Part shown: positions 1 to 7,138 of the stretch, piece by piece
Layout: the number at the start of each line of letters is the position of its first letter
Numbering within the stretch: the stretch's first letter is position 1
Assembly (NCBI GenBank): GCA_947458415.1
Contig: CANGZG010000065.1
Coordinates: forward strand, 1 to 12,096
DNA: 12,096 nucleotides
From: Comamonadaceae bacterium
GTDB lineage: Bacteria > Pseudomonadota > Gammaproteobacteria > Burkholderiales > Burkholderiaceae_C
Reading direction: 5' to 3'
Program-made: the position numbers and the translations under genes
The notes under the pieces: generated by a model
Databases searched by the model: none
Seen by the model: only the letters and a program-made list of their open reading frames with translations
What the model was told of the DNA's origin: nothing

Positions 1-19
1 GAAGCGGAGCTATCTACCA

Positions 20-96
20 GGAGTGGTAGTTCAGTTGGTTAGAATACCGGCCTGTCACGCCGGGGGTCGCGGGTTCGAGTCCCGTCCCCTCCGCCA
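20..96 (+). tRNA. tRNA-Asp (anticodon GTC)
   Basis: The cloverleaf can be folded by hand. The acceptor 5' strand is 20-26, the D stem is 29-32 with 42-45, the anticodon stem is 47-51 with 59-63, and the anticodon GTC is at 54-56. The T stem is 69-73 with 81-85 around TTCGAGT, the discriminator G is at 93, and the CCA is encoded at 94-96. It inserts aspartate at GAC/GAU codons. One oddity: acceptor position U24 faces C88 (the 5:68 pair), a U-C mismatch where a Watson-Crick pair is expected. All other stem positions pair. The 19 bases before it do not look like the end of another tRNA. Confidence 0.97.
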
Positions 97-101
97 CTTT
101 G

Positions 102-130
102 AAAAACGCGCTTCACGGCGCGTTTTTTTT
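102..130 (+). terminator. Rho-independent terminator after tRNA-Asp
   Basis: An A-run and ACGCGC (102-111) pair with GCGCGT and a T-run (118-127) around a six-base loop at 112-117. The hairpin is GC-rich at its top and is followed directly by a run of eight T. It lies six bases after the tRNA CCA end, so it should end the tRNA transcript. Confidence 0.85.
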
Positions 131-190
131 GCCCTGATCGCTTCATCGCCATCAGTTTTCACCCTTCCAAGGGACATGTCGAGGAACACC

Positions 191-1282
191 ATGTACAAAA
201 ACCTCATCGCTGCGCTGTTTGCGTTGGCTTTGTCATCCCACCCCGTATGGGGTCAATCCAAACCACCAACTACCGACCCCTTGAAAGTCGGTTTTGTGTA
301 TGTCACCCCCAGATTGCCTGCGGGTTGGGTGCATCAACATGAATTAGGACGTTTGGCGCTTGAAGCCAATTTGAAAAAGCAAGGCATTCAAGTGCGCACG
401 CAGTTTGTCGAGAACGTGTCCGAGGGGTCGGATGCCGAACGGGTCATTCGAGATTTGGCACAGCAAGGCGCTGGCCTGATATTCACGCCAAGTTTTGGTT
501 ACATGGAGCCCACGCTCAAGGTGGCTGCAGATTTTCCTGACGTGAAATTTGAATCGATCACGGGCTACAAGACAGCTCCCAATGTGTCCACCGCCAATGC
601 GCGTTATTACGAAGGCCGATTTCTTGCGGGCATTGCCGCCGGGCGGGTCAGTAAAACCGGTATTGCGGGTTATGTGGCAAGTTTTCCCATTCCTGAAGTC
701 ATTCAAGGCATCAACGCGTTTGCGTTGGGCATGCGCTCAGTCAACCCGAACGCGTCGGTCAAATTGATTTGGTTGGACACCTGGTTTGACCCGGCGCGCG
801 AGCGTGATGCAGCCATCACGTTGATGAACCAAAAGGCCGATGTGTTGGCTTTTCACACGGCCTCTGATGCGGTGATGGTGGCTGCTCAAGAAAAAGGAAA
901 ACTGGCGATTGCCTATCACTCTGACATGCGGCATGTGGCACCGCAAGCGCAGTTGCTGGCGATCACGCATGTGTGGGGCGACTACTACAGCCGCCGTGCG
1001 CTGGACGTCATCCGTGGCAGTTGGCAAAGCACGCAAACATGGGGCGGGGTGCGCGAAGGCATGATCAAGGTCGAAGCGTTTGGCCCGCGCTTGCCCAAGC
1101 GGGTTCAAACAGAAATTTTGCGTCTACAGCGTGCCATGGCCAAAGGCAGTTTGCAGGCATTCACCGGCCCGATATTCGATAACCAAGATGGGGTCGTGTT
1201 GGCGCAAGGCCAGGTGATGAGCGATGAACAAATTGCCAAGATGCGATTTTTGGTCAAAGGGGTGGTGGGCAGCTTGCCCTGA
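191..1282 (+). CDS. BMP family (PnrA/Med-like) periplasmic solute-binding protein
   Basis: The product is 363 aa and belongs by sequence to the basic membrane protein family of ABC-transporter solute receptors; characterised members (PnrA/TmpC) bind purine nucleosides. I chose ATG 191 because GAGGA stands six bases upstream and because residues 1-22 then form a clean Sec signal peptide (basic start, leucine/alanine core, VWG/Q cleavage region). ATG 176, five codons upstream, is a possible alternative. Mature-protein features are the opening strand KVGFVYVTP (32-40), the hinge-like GLIFTPSFGYME (95-106), ARYYEGRFLAGIAAG (137-151) and the purine-site-like WGDYY (262-266). No ATPase or permease gene is adjacent, so it is an orphan receptor here. 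Its substrate is unknown, and a nucleoside or purine ligand is a family-based guess. Confidence 0.9.
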   Translation: MYKNLIAALFALALSSHPVWGQSKPPTTDPLKVGFVYVTPRLPAGWVHQHELGRLALEANLKKQGIQVRTQFVENVSEGSDAERVIRDLAQQGAGLIFTPSFGYMEPTLKVAADFPDVKFESITGYKTAPNVSTANARYYEGRFLAGIAAGRVSKTGIAGYVASFPIPEVIQGINAFALGMRSVNPNASVKLIWLDTWFDPARERDAAITLMNQKADVLAFHTASDAVMVAAQEKGKLAIAYHSDMRHVAPQAQLLAITHVWGDYYSRRALDVIRGSWQSTQTWGGVREGMIKVEAFGPRLPKRVQTEILRLQRAMAKGSLQAFTGPIFDNQDGVVLAQGQVMSDEQIAKMRFLVKGVVGSLP

Positions 1283-1306
1283 ACCCATGCAGGCAGGTTG
1301 CCAAAC

Positions 1307-1312
1307 TACAAT
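1307..1312 (+). promoter_or_regulatory. Possible -10 element for dcd
   Basis: TACAAT lies 24 bases before the dcd ATG, in the 54-base gap after the BMP gene. It matches five of six bases of the sigma-70 -10 consensus. No convincing -35 box is visible 16-18 bases upstream, so this is a weak call. Confidence 0.35.
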
Positions 1313-1336
1313 CTGGCCATCACGCAAAGGCAGTTT

Positions 1337-1906
1337 ATGAGCATCAAAAGCGACAAATGGATACGCCGCATGGCAGAGCAGCACGGCATGATCGAGCCAT
1401 TCGAGCCCGGCCAAATACGGGTCAATGCAGCAGGTGAAAAAATTGTCAGCTATGGCACCAGCAGTTACGGTTACGACATCCGCTGCGCACCCGAGTTCAA
1501 GGTGTTCACCAACATTTACAGCACGGTGGTCGACCCGAAAAATTTTGACGAAAAAAGTTTTGTCGACATTCACGCCGAGGTGTGCATCATTCCCCCCAAC
1601 AGTTTTGCATTGGCGCGCACCGTGGAATATTTCCGCATTCCGCGCAATGTGTTGACCATTTGTTTGGGCAAAAGCACTTACGCACGCTGCGGCATCATCG
1701 TCAATGTCACGCCGTTTGAGCCGGAATGGGAAGGCTATGTGACGCTCGAATTCAGCAACACCACGCCGTTGCCCGCGAAAATTTACGCGGGAGAAGGATG
1801 CGCCCAGGTGCTGTTCTTTGAAAGCGACGAGGTTTGCGAAACCAGTTACAAAGACCGTGGCGGCAAATACCAAGGGCAGGTGGGCGTGACTTTGCCCAAG
1901 GCCTGA
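1337..1906 (+). CDS. dcd: dCTP deaminase
   Basis: This enzyme deaminates dCTP to dUTP and ammonia, supplying dUMP for thymidylate synthesis in the cytoplasm. The 189 aa length fits the family, which is usually about 188-193. Visible hallmarks are SYGYDIRC (43-50), the nucleotide-binding GKSTYAR (111-117), the LEFSN stretch containing Glu138 (the catalytic position in the E. coli enzyme), QVLF (157-160) and the C-terminal YKDRGGKYQGQ lid (171-181). Start ATG 1337 gives the family N-terminus MSIKSDKWIRRMA and has AAAGG just upstream. The upstream in-frame GTG/TTG-type extension is not supported. No fused dUTPase domain is seen, so this is the monofunctional type. It lies 54 bases after the BMP gene and 70 bases before the helicase gene. 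Confidence 0.97.
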   Translation: MSIKSDKWIRRMAEQHGMIEPFEPGQIRVNAAGEKIVSYGTSSYGYDIRCAPEFKVFTNIYSTVVDPKNFDEKSFVDIHAEVCIIPPNSFALARTVEYFRIPRNVLTICLGKSTYARCGIIVNVTPFEPEWEGYVTLEFSNTTPLPAKIYAGEGCAQVLFFESDEVCETSYKDRGGKYQGQVGVTLPKA

Positions 1907-1959
1907 AGCCCTCGGCCAAGCTGCTTTATCGGGGTTTCATGGCGTCTGGTGCAGAGTGC

Positions 1960-1965
1960 GACAAT
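1960..1965 (+). promoter_or_regulatory. Possible -10 element for the RhlE-type helicase gene
   Basis: GACAAT ends 11 bases before the helicase ATG. If it is used, transcription would start within a few bases of the start codon, giving a nearly leaderless mRNA; no clear Shine-Dalgarno precedes the ATG, which is consistent with that. The -35 region (TTTCAT near 1935) is poor. Confidence 0.3.
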
Positions 1966-1976
1966 AGGCGCTATCT

Positions 1977-3398
1977 ATGAATTCATTCTCCCAATTACAG
2001 TTAGCTCCAAACTTGGCGAAAGCCGTCGCCGAAATGGGTTACGAATCCATGACGCCGATCCAGGCGCAGGCCATACCGGTGGTTTTATCTGGCCAAGATG
2101 TGATGGGCGCCGCCCAAACCGGCACTGGCAAAACAGCGGCGTTTTCTTTGCCTTTGTTGCAACGCATGCTCAAACACGAGAATGCTTCCACCTCACCAGC
2201 CAGACACCCTGTGCGTGCCTTGGTGTTGCTGCCCACCCGCGAGTTGGCAGACCAAGTGGCGCAACAAGTCAAGATGTACGCCAAATACACCCAACTGCGT
2301 TGTGCGGTGGTGTTTGGTGGCATGGACATGAAGCCGCAAACCTTGGAGCTCAAAAAAGGCGTTGAAGTGTTGGTGGCAACGCCCGGGCGATTGTTGGACC
2401 ACATTGAAGCCAAAACCGCGGTGCTCAACCAAGTCGAATACGTGGTGTTAGACGAAGCAGACCGCATGCTCGATATCGGGTTTTTGCCAGATTTGCAGCG
2501 TATTTTGAGTTACTTGCCCAAGCAGCGAACCACGCTGCTGTTCTCCGCGACGTTCTCGCCTGAAATCAAACGCTTGGCCGCCAGCTATTTGCAAAACCCG
2601 GTCACGATTGAAGTGGCTCGCCCCAACCAAACCGCGTCCACGGTCACGCAATTGTTCTACAGCGTGCCGGATGATGACAAGCGTCGTGCTTTGAAACAAA
2701 TTGTCAAGCAGCGCGGAATTTCGCAGGCGTTTGTGTTTGTCAACAGCAAGCTGGGTTGCGCCAGACTGGCCCGTTCGCTGGAGCGTGAAGGTTTGAAAAC
2801 CACGGCATTGCACGGCGACAAAAGCCAAGATGAACGCTTGAAAGCCTTGGATGCGTTCAAAAAAGGCGAGGTGGATTTGCTGGTGTGTACCGATGTCGCT
2901 GCCCGAGGCTTGGACATCAAAGATGTGCCTGCGGTGTTCAATTTCGACATTCCTTACAACGCTGAAGATTACATTCACCGCATCGGCCGAACCGGTCGTG
3001 CAGGCGCTGAAGGCTTGGCAGTCAGTTTTGCTTCCCCCACCGACACGCGCTTGGTGACTGACATTGAAAAATTGACCAAGCAAAAAATTGAGTTGTTGGG
3101 GTTCGAGTTTGATGACGATCGACCCAGCGGACGCATCAACAACGGCAGACGCCACTGGAACGATGATGACGCGTCCTCTGAGGTGTCGTCTGACCAGCCG
3201 CCAGCAGCGCGCAGTCGCTTCGTGCCACCGCCGAAAGTGCACGACCCGTTTTTTGATCAGCCCTACCAGCCTGCGGAACAACCGCCAGACGTTGCAACGA
3301 AGACCGAGCAAGTGCTGTCCCATTCGCGAAGCATCTCGCCCAACATCAAGCCCAAACGCACGGTGGCGGCGTTGTTCAAAACGACTGTGACCGACTAA
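1977..3398 (+). CDS. rhlE: RhlE-type DEAD-box ATP-dependent RNA helicase
   Basis: This 473 aa cytoplasmic RNA helicase probably remodels rRNA or mRNA during ribosome assembly and RNA decay. All DEAD-box motifs are intact and in order: Q motif (GYESMTPIQ, 21-29), motif I AQTGTGKT (46-53), PTRELA (86-91), TPGRLLDH (135-142), DEAD (159-162), SAT (190-192), FVFVNSK (252-258), TDVAARGLD (305-313) and HRIGRTGR (334-341). After the core (about residue 380) comes a hydrophilic, disordered tail rich in Asp, Pro and Ser. It ends with a basic KPKRTVAALF patch (458-467), a tail type seen in betaproteobacterial RhlE proteins. The choice of RhlE over CsdA, SrmB or DbpA rests on overall similarity of the core and the short tail without a DbpA RNA-binding domain. 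The stop codon overlaps that of convergent apaH. Confidence 0.92.
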   Translation: MNSFSQLQLAPNLAKAVAEMGYESMTPIQAQAIPVVLSGQDVMGAAQTGTGKTAAFSLPLLQRMLKHENASTSPARHPVRALVLLPTRELADQVAQQVKMYAKYTQLRCAVVFGGMDMKPQTLELKKGVEVLVATPGRLLDHIEAKTAVLNQVEYVVLDEADRMLDIGFLPDLQRILSYLPKQRTTLLFSATFSPEIKRLAASYLQNPVTIEVARPNQTASTVTQLFYSVPDDDKRRALKQIVKQRGISQAFVFVNSKLGCARLARSLEREGLKTTALHGDKSQDERLKALDAFKKGEVDLLVCTDVAARGLDIKDVPAVFNFDIPYNAEDYIHRIGRTGRAGAEGLAVSFASPTDTRLVTDIEKLTKQKIELLGFEFDDDRPSGRINNGRRHWNDDDASSEVSSDQPPAARSRFVPPPKVHDPFFDQPYQPAEQPPDVATKTEQVLSHSRSISPNIKPKRTVAALFKTTVTD

Positions 3399-4225
3399 TT
3401 TATCGAAGCCGCGGCGTCGCATTTGACTTGAACCCGCTGCCGTTCACCTGTGACGGGGTTCACTTGCAAGGCACTCAGGCAACCGCCCCACACACAACCT
3501 GTGTCGAGTTCAATCACATCGGACCGGTTCAATGCGTTCAATGAAGACCAGTGGCCAAACGCCACCGTCGTTTCATGGGTCAGTCGGTTCGGCACATCGA
3601 ACCACGGCATGAACCCCGTCGGGGCTTGTGAGGCATCACGGTGATGCGCAAATTCCATCTGGCCATGAAGTGTGCAAAACCGCAACCGCGTCATCGCATT
3701 GACAATCACGCGCAGTCGTTCATGGCCTGTCAATTCCTCATCCCACTGGTCGGGTTGGTTGCCATACATGTGCGTGATGAACATTGTCCAATCGTTGCTT
3801 TGCAACACGGTTTGAACTTCTTTGGCCAGTGCCAAGGTTTGCGCGACAGACCATTGCGGCAAGACACCAGCGTGCACCATCAGAATACCGGCCTCGTGCA
3901 TGGCCAATGACTGCATGCGCAACCAGTCAATCAACTGCAGTCGGTCGGGCGCTTGCAAGATGTCAGACACGGTGTCACCAGGTTTGAGTCGCCCCTGTCC
4001 CAAATGCAGGGCCAACAGGTGCAAATCGTGGTTGCCCAGCAGGCATCGGGCGCTGTGCCCCAAGCTTTGCAGCCGCCTGAGCACGCCCACGTTGTCCGGG
4101 CCGCGATTGACCAGATCGCCCAGCAAATACAGCGTGTCGCGACTGGGGGAAAATTGAACTTCATCGAGCAAGCGTTGCAGGGCTTGGTCGCAACCTTGCA
4201 CGTCGCCAATCAGGTACATTGCCAT
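3395..4225 (-). CDS. apaH: Symmetrical bis(5'-nucleosyl)-tetraphosphatase (Ap4A hydrolase)
   Basis: The enzyme hydrolyses Ap4A symmetrically to two ADP, controlling alarmone-like dinucleotides and Np4-capping of RNA. The 276 aa protein carries the calcineurin-like metallophosphatase motifs: GDVQG (7-11), GDLVNRGPDN (36-45), GNHD (64-67), VHAG (117-120) and GHW (224-226), followed by the ApaH signature DTGCVWGG (241-248). Start at 4225 gives MAMYLIGDVQG; an ATG two codons downstream is equally possible, and neither has a strong ribosome binding site. In gamma-proteobacteria apaH sits with ksgA/apaG. Here it stands alone between the helicase (convergent, stop codons overlapping) and the CNNM-type membrane protein (divergent, 56-base gap), so both divergent promoters must fit in or extend beyond that short gap. 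Confidence 0.96.
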   Translation of the reverse strand: MAMYLIGDVQGCDQALQRLLDEVQFSPSRDTLYLLGDLVNRGPDNVGVLRRLQSLGHSARCLLGNHDLHLLALHLGQGRLKPGDTVSDILQAPDRLQLIDWLRMQSLAMHEAGILMVHAGVLPQWSVAQTLALAKEVQTVLQSNDWTMFITHMYGNQPDQWDEELTGHERLRVIVNAMTRLRFCTLHGQMEFAHHRDASQAPTGFMPWFDVPNRLTHETTVAFGHWSSLNALNRSDVIELDTGCVWGGCLSALQVNPVTGERQRVQVKCDAAASIN

Positions 4226-4281
4226 GGCATGATTGTCATTGATTCACCCACTGCGCGCCTTGGGCGTTGAAACTCCGTTTT

Positions 4282-5625
4282 ATGGATGTCTTGCTGATTG
4301 TTTTATTGACCTTGCTGAATGCCTTGTTTGCCATGTCCGAGATGGCCTTGTCGTCCAGTCGGCGCGCATTGTTGGTCTCCATGGCCGAGGACAACATGAC
4401 GGGCGCACAGGCTGCATTGGAGTTGCAGCGCAGGCCCACCGAGTTTTTGTCCACGATCCAAATTGGCATCACCACTCTGGGCATGCTCAACGGCATCATC
4501 GGTGAAGCTGCCTTCAGCGAGCAGGTGTCGCTTTGGTTTGAGGGCTTGGGTACGACCACGGTTTTGGCCGATGTGTTGGCAACGGCAACGGTGGTGACAT
4601 TGATCACGCTCAGCACGATTTTGTTTGGCGAACTCGTGCCCAAACGCATCGGCCAGATTTACCCTGAAACGGCAGCCCGCCTGACCGCACCCGCCATGCT
4701 GGCCTTGTCTTGGATGGCCAGACCATTGGTTAACGCCTTGTCATGGAGCACGGCCGCCGTGTTGCGTTTGATGCGAATCGATTTGGAAAAAGTCAGGCAG
4801 GTGACCGAGGAGGAAATCACCGCCAGTTTGGTCGAAGGTGTGGACGCGGGTTTGATTGAACACCACGAACACCAAATGGTGAAAAACGTGTTCCATTTGG
4901 ACGAGCGTAATTTGGTGTCGTTGATGGTTCCCCGAACAGACATCGTTTGGTTGGACTGTGCATGGACGGTTCAGCAAGCCCTCGGTCAAATGCAAGGCGA
5001 GGCCGCCCATTCTTGGTATCCCGTCTGTCGCGATGGCTTGGATGAAGTGGTCGGCGTGGTCAGCATGGCCAGCATGCTGCACCATGTCGACAGTGACTTG
5101 CCCATTGAAACTTGGGCCACGCCGGCTGCGTTCGTGCCTGAAACATTGACGGGACTGGATTTGTTGTCTCAATTTCGCAGTCCGCATTCGGTGGACAAGC
5201 CGAAAACCCCGGTTCACAGCACGCGCATGGTGTTGGTGGTGGATGAATATGGGGTGGTTCAAGGCTTGGTGACGCCGCGCGACTTGCTCGAGGCCATCAC
5301 CGGTGAATTGGTTCAAACCACATCGCCACAAGACGCATGGGCAGTTCAGCGCACCGATGGCAGCTGGTTGCTTGACGGCATGATGCCGATCCAAGAACTC
5401 AAATCCAGGTTGATGTTGGACGAGTTGCCCTCAGAGGAAAAAGGCATCTACAACACTTTGGCGGGATTGATTTTGGTCTTGAATGGAGATTTGCCCAAGG
5501 AGGGCGAATCGGTTGAATCCATGGGCTGGCGGTTTGAGGTGGTCGACTTGGACGGCAGACGGATTGACAAGGTGCTGGCAACCCAGTTACCGGGCCACCC
5601 ACAGGACGAAGATCAAACGGGTTGA
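4282..5625 (+). CDS. CNNM/CorC-HlyC family membrane protein with CBS domains (hemolysin-family, UPF0053)
   Basis: This inner-membrane protein of 447 aa shows the full family layout. An N-terminal CNNM (DUF21) domain has hydrophobic segments near residues 2-23, 57-78, 96-116 and 136-162, with the family motif GELVPKRIG (116-124). Paired CBS domains (about 210-340) begin at MVPRTDI (215-221). A C-terminal CorC/HlyC transport-associated domain spans about 355-437 (DGSWLLDGMMPI onward). Relatives are linked to Mg/Co homeostasis or, for YtfL/PaeA, to polyamine export; the substrate cannot be decided from sequence. The older name 'hemolysin' does not imply toxicity. I prefer ATG 4282, which gives the usual MDVLL opening. 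A TTG five codons upstream (4267) would add MKLRF. It ends seven bases before the convergent repeat-protein gene. Confidence 0.9.
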   Translation: MDVLLIVLLTLLNALFAMSEMALSSSRRALLVSMAEDNMTGAQAALELQRRPTEFLSTIQIGITTLGMLNGIIGEAAFSEQVSLWFEGLGTTTVLADVLATATVVTLITLSTILFGELVPKRIGQIYPETAARLTAPAMLALSWMARPLVNALSWSTAAVLRLMRIDLEKVRQVTEEEITASLVEGVDAGLIEHHEHQMVKNVFHLDERNLVSLMVPRTDIVWLDCAWTVQQALGQMQGEAAHSWYPVCRDGLDEVVGVVSMASMLHHVDSDLPIETWATPAAFVPETLTGLDLLSQFRSPHSVDKPKTPVHSTRMVLVVDEYGVVQGLVTPRDLLEAITGELVQTTSPQDAWAVQRTDGSWLLDGMMPIQELKSRLMLDELPSEEKGIYNTLAGLILVLNGDLPKEGESVESMGWRFEVVDLDGRRIDKVLATQLPGHPQDEDQTG

Positions 5626-5632
5626 AGCTGTT

Positions 5633-7066
5633 TCAGTGTTTGTTGTCTGGTTTTTTTTCTTCCAGCTCATCTAGCAAATGGTTGATACCAGACACGGTTT
5701 TCTTCAAAGCCTCGACGCGACCATGAAACTCATCCATTTTTCTGGCTTGTTCCAATTTGGCTGCTTGGAGTTGTTCGGTTTGTGCCGCGCTTGCCGCTTT
5801 GGCGGGGGTTGTGGCTTTGACTGACGCTTTGCCTTTGGGTTGGGCGGTTTGTGCAGTGTCAGAACCCGATCGGGTTGGTTTGTTTGGGGCCGTCGGTTTG
5901 GGGCCGTCTTTGAGCTGTGTGGCTTGATCGGGCAAAGCCACCACATGGTCTTGCACATGTTCTTTGTCAGTGTCTGCCGATCGATCTTCCAGGGCTTCAT
6001 TCGGCAAACCCTGCGTGTTGTCTTTCAATGCTTGGTTGTCCAACCTTTGTGGGTTGTCTTCAAGCGATTCATTTTGCAGCGCTTGCGTGTTGCTGCGTAC
6101 ACCAGGGTGGTCAATCTCTTGGCGGTTGTCCTCTGATGCGTCGTCGGGCAAGCCTTGTAAGTTGTCTTCGATCGCATCATTGCCCACATCAGCTTGCCGG
6201 TCTTTCAGCGGACTGACCGCTTCACCTGCAGTTCTGTCGTGGATCGGGTCAACCGCCTCACCAACTTTTCGGTCCTTCAGGCTTTCTTTGGGCACACCCT
6301 GCGACTGTGATGCGAGCGCGTCCTGAGGGACAACTGCAATGTTGTCAGACACTTGTTCTTTGTCAATGCCAGCATCGCGCTTCTGTGAACCATCTTGTGG
6401 CACGGCTTGCAAGTTGTCTTTGATGGCCTCAGCACCTGGCAAAGCTTGCAAGTTGTCTTTGAGTGCGCCAGCGCTTGGCACGGCTTGCAAGTTGTCATCC
6501 AACGCGTCATCAGCCACAGACTGAATGTTGTCTTTCAATGCCTCCGTCTCAACACCCGCAGCGTGTTTGGCGGGGACCGAAACTGCTTCAGTTGCAAACC
6601 GGTCCTTGAGTGGCGCGTTGTCTGCGCCGCCTGCGGTTTGATCGGCGAAAGCCTGAACTGCAACGACCGGCTCTTGTGTTGAGCCAGCTTGCTCAGTGGC
6701 GGGCAGCCCCACTTGATGGTCTTTCAATGCGTCATCACTCACACTTTGCACATTCTCGGCCGCATGTGGGTCGTCATGCACCAAATGGGGTGCATCTAAT
6801 GCTGCACCTTCTTTCACATTCAACTTCTCTGGCGTCAATGCATCTTCGTGATGCGCAGACCTGTTCGCTGTGTCGTTTCCAGGCGCATGATGCATTTCAG
6901 GCAAGAGGGCAGCATCGCTTGTTTTGAAGTCAGATTTTTTGCCTTTGATCTGAAGCTCATCGCTGCCCACGACATCGCTGCGCCGTGATTTCGCACTGTT
7001 CGAGCCTTCGGGAATTTCAACCGAAAAAGGCTTGGAACTTCGGATGAGGGGAGGGGGCGTTGCCAT
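5633..7066 (-). CDS. Unrecognised 477-aa repeat protein with C-terminal coiled coil
   Basis: I do not recognise a family or function. Four parts are visible. Residues 1-100 are hydrophilic, with no signal peptide or membrane segment. Residues about 103-387 are imperfect tandem repeats of 12-13 residues, densest at 174-381, with a core like A-L-K-D-N-L-Q-x-L/V-P. A second flavour reads LKDR...GEAV (262-290). Residues 388-428 are a Lys/Pro/Ala/Thr/Ser linker. Residues about 429-472 are a probable coiled coil (EQLQAAKLEQARKMDEF, then VEALKK and LLDELEEKK). The whole protein has no Cys, Trp or Tyr, which points to an extended or disordered cytoplasmic chain that may oligomerise or bind a partner through its tail. 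The ATG at 7066 lacks a clear ribosome binding site. It lies 72 bases downstream of the B12-binding regulator gene on the same strand. That the ORF stays open across all repeats, with codon-phase conservation, supports it being real. Confidence 0.8.
   Translation of the reverse strand: MATPPPLIRSSKPFSVEIPEGSNSAKSRRSDVVGSDELQIKGKKSDFKTSDAALLPEMHHAPGNDTANRSAHHEDALTPEKLNVKEGAALDAPHLVHDDPHAAENVQSVSDDALKDHQVGLPATEQAGSTQEPVVAVQAFADQTAGGADNAPLKDRFATEAVSVPAKHAAGVETEALKDNIQSVADDALDDNLQAVPSAGALKDNLQALPGAEAIKDNLQAVPQDGSQKRDAGIDKEQVSDNIAVVPQDALASQSQGVPKESLKDRKVGEAVDPIHDRTAGEAVSPLKDRQADVGNDAIEDNLQGLPDDASEDNRQEIDHPGVRSNTQALQNESLEDNPQRLDNQALKDNTQGLPNEALEDRSADTDKEHVQDHVVALPDQATQLKDGPKPTAPNKPTRSGSDTAQTAQPKGKASVKATTPAKAASAAQTEQLQAAKLEQARKMDEFHGRVEALKKTVSGINHLLDELEEKKPDNKH
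5906..6760 (-). repeat. Imperfect 36-39 bp tandem repeats inside the repeat-protein gene
   Basis: The repeat tract encodes about twenty units of 12 or 13 codons. The closest copies are at DNA level: GCTTGCAAGTTGTCTTTGA is found at 6405-6423 and again at 6444-6462, and its first 14 bases again at 6483-6496, each 39 bases apart. Units further along are 36 bases and more diverged. All length changes are multiples of three, so the reading frame is kept. Confidence 0.85.
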
Positions 7067-7074
7067 GAAATTCA

Positions 7075-7121
7075 GTTTAACGCGTGACTTCTCTGCAGCG
7101 AATAACCACGCTGGCTTAAAC
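7075..7121. repeat. Nested inverted repeats upstream of the repeat-protein gene
   Basis: An outer pair GTTTAA (7075-7080) and TTAAAC (7116-7121) encloses an inner pair CAGCG (7096-7100) and CGCTG (7109-7113) with an eight-base loop. They lie in the 72-base gap between the two leftward genes. No T-run follows on either strand, so this does not look like an intrinsic terminator. It could be a leader hairpin or protein-binding site, or chance. Confidence 0.4.
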
Positions 7122-7138
7122 GTAAGAAGAAGGTGTTC

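Noticed and set aside
1..19. Possible 3' end of a preceding tRNA
   Set aside because: There is no T-arm-like sequence and no paired acceptor end ahead of the tRNA-Asp.
1124..1873. Minus-strand ORF of 249 codons opposite the BMP gene end and dcd
   Set aside because: It spans two clear plus-strand genes and shows no domain or ribosome binding site.
2448..3422. Long minus-strand ORF (324 codons) opposite the helicase gene
   Set aside because: The plus-strand frame has every DEAD-box motif; the antisense product has no recognisable domain and is a by-product of codon bias.
4267..4281. TTG start five codons before the CNNM gene ATG
   Set aside because: There is no better ribosome binding site there, and the ATG gives the usual family N-terminus; it remains a minor alternative.
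5652..5659. T-run after the CNNM gene as a terminator
   Set aside because: No GC-rich hairpin precedes it, and it lies inside the end of the repeat-protein coding region.
5906..6760. Regular 36-39 bp repeats as a possible CRISPR array
   Set aside because: The units are imperfect, contiguous, in coding phase and within one long ORF; there are no unique spacers and no cas genes.
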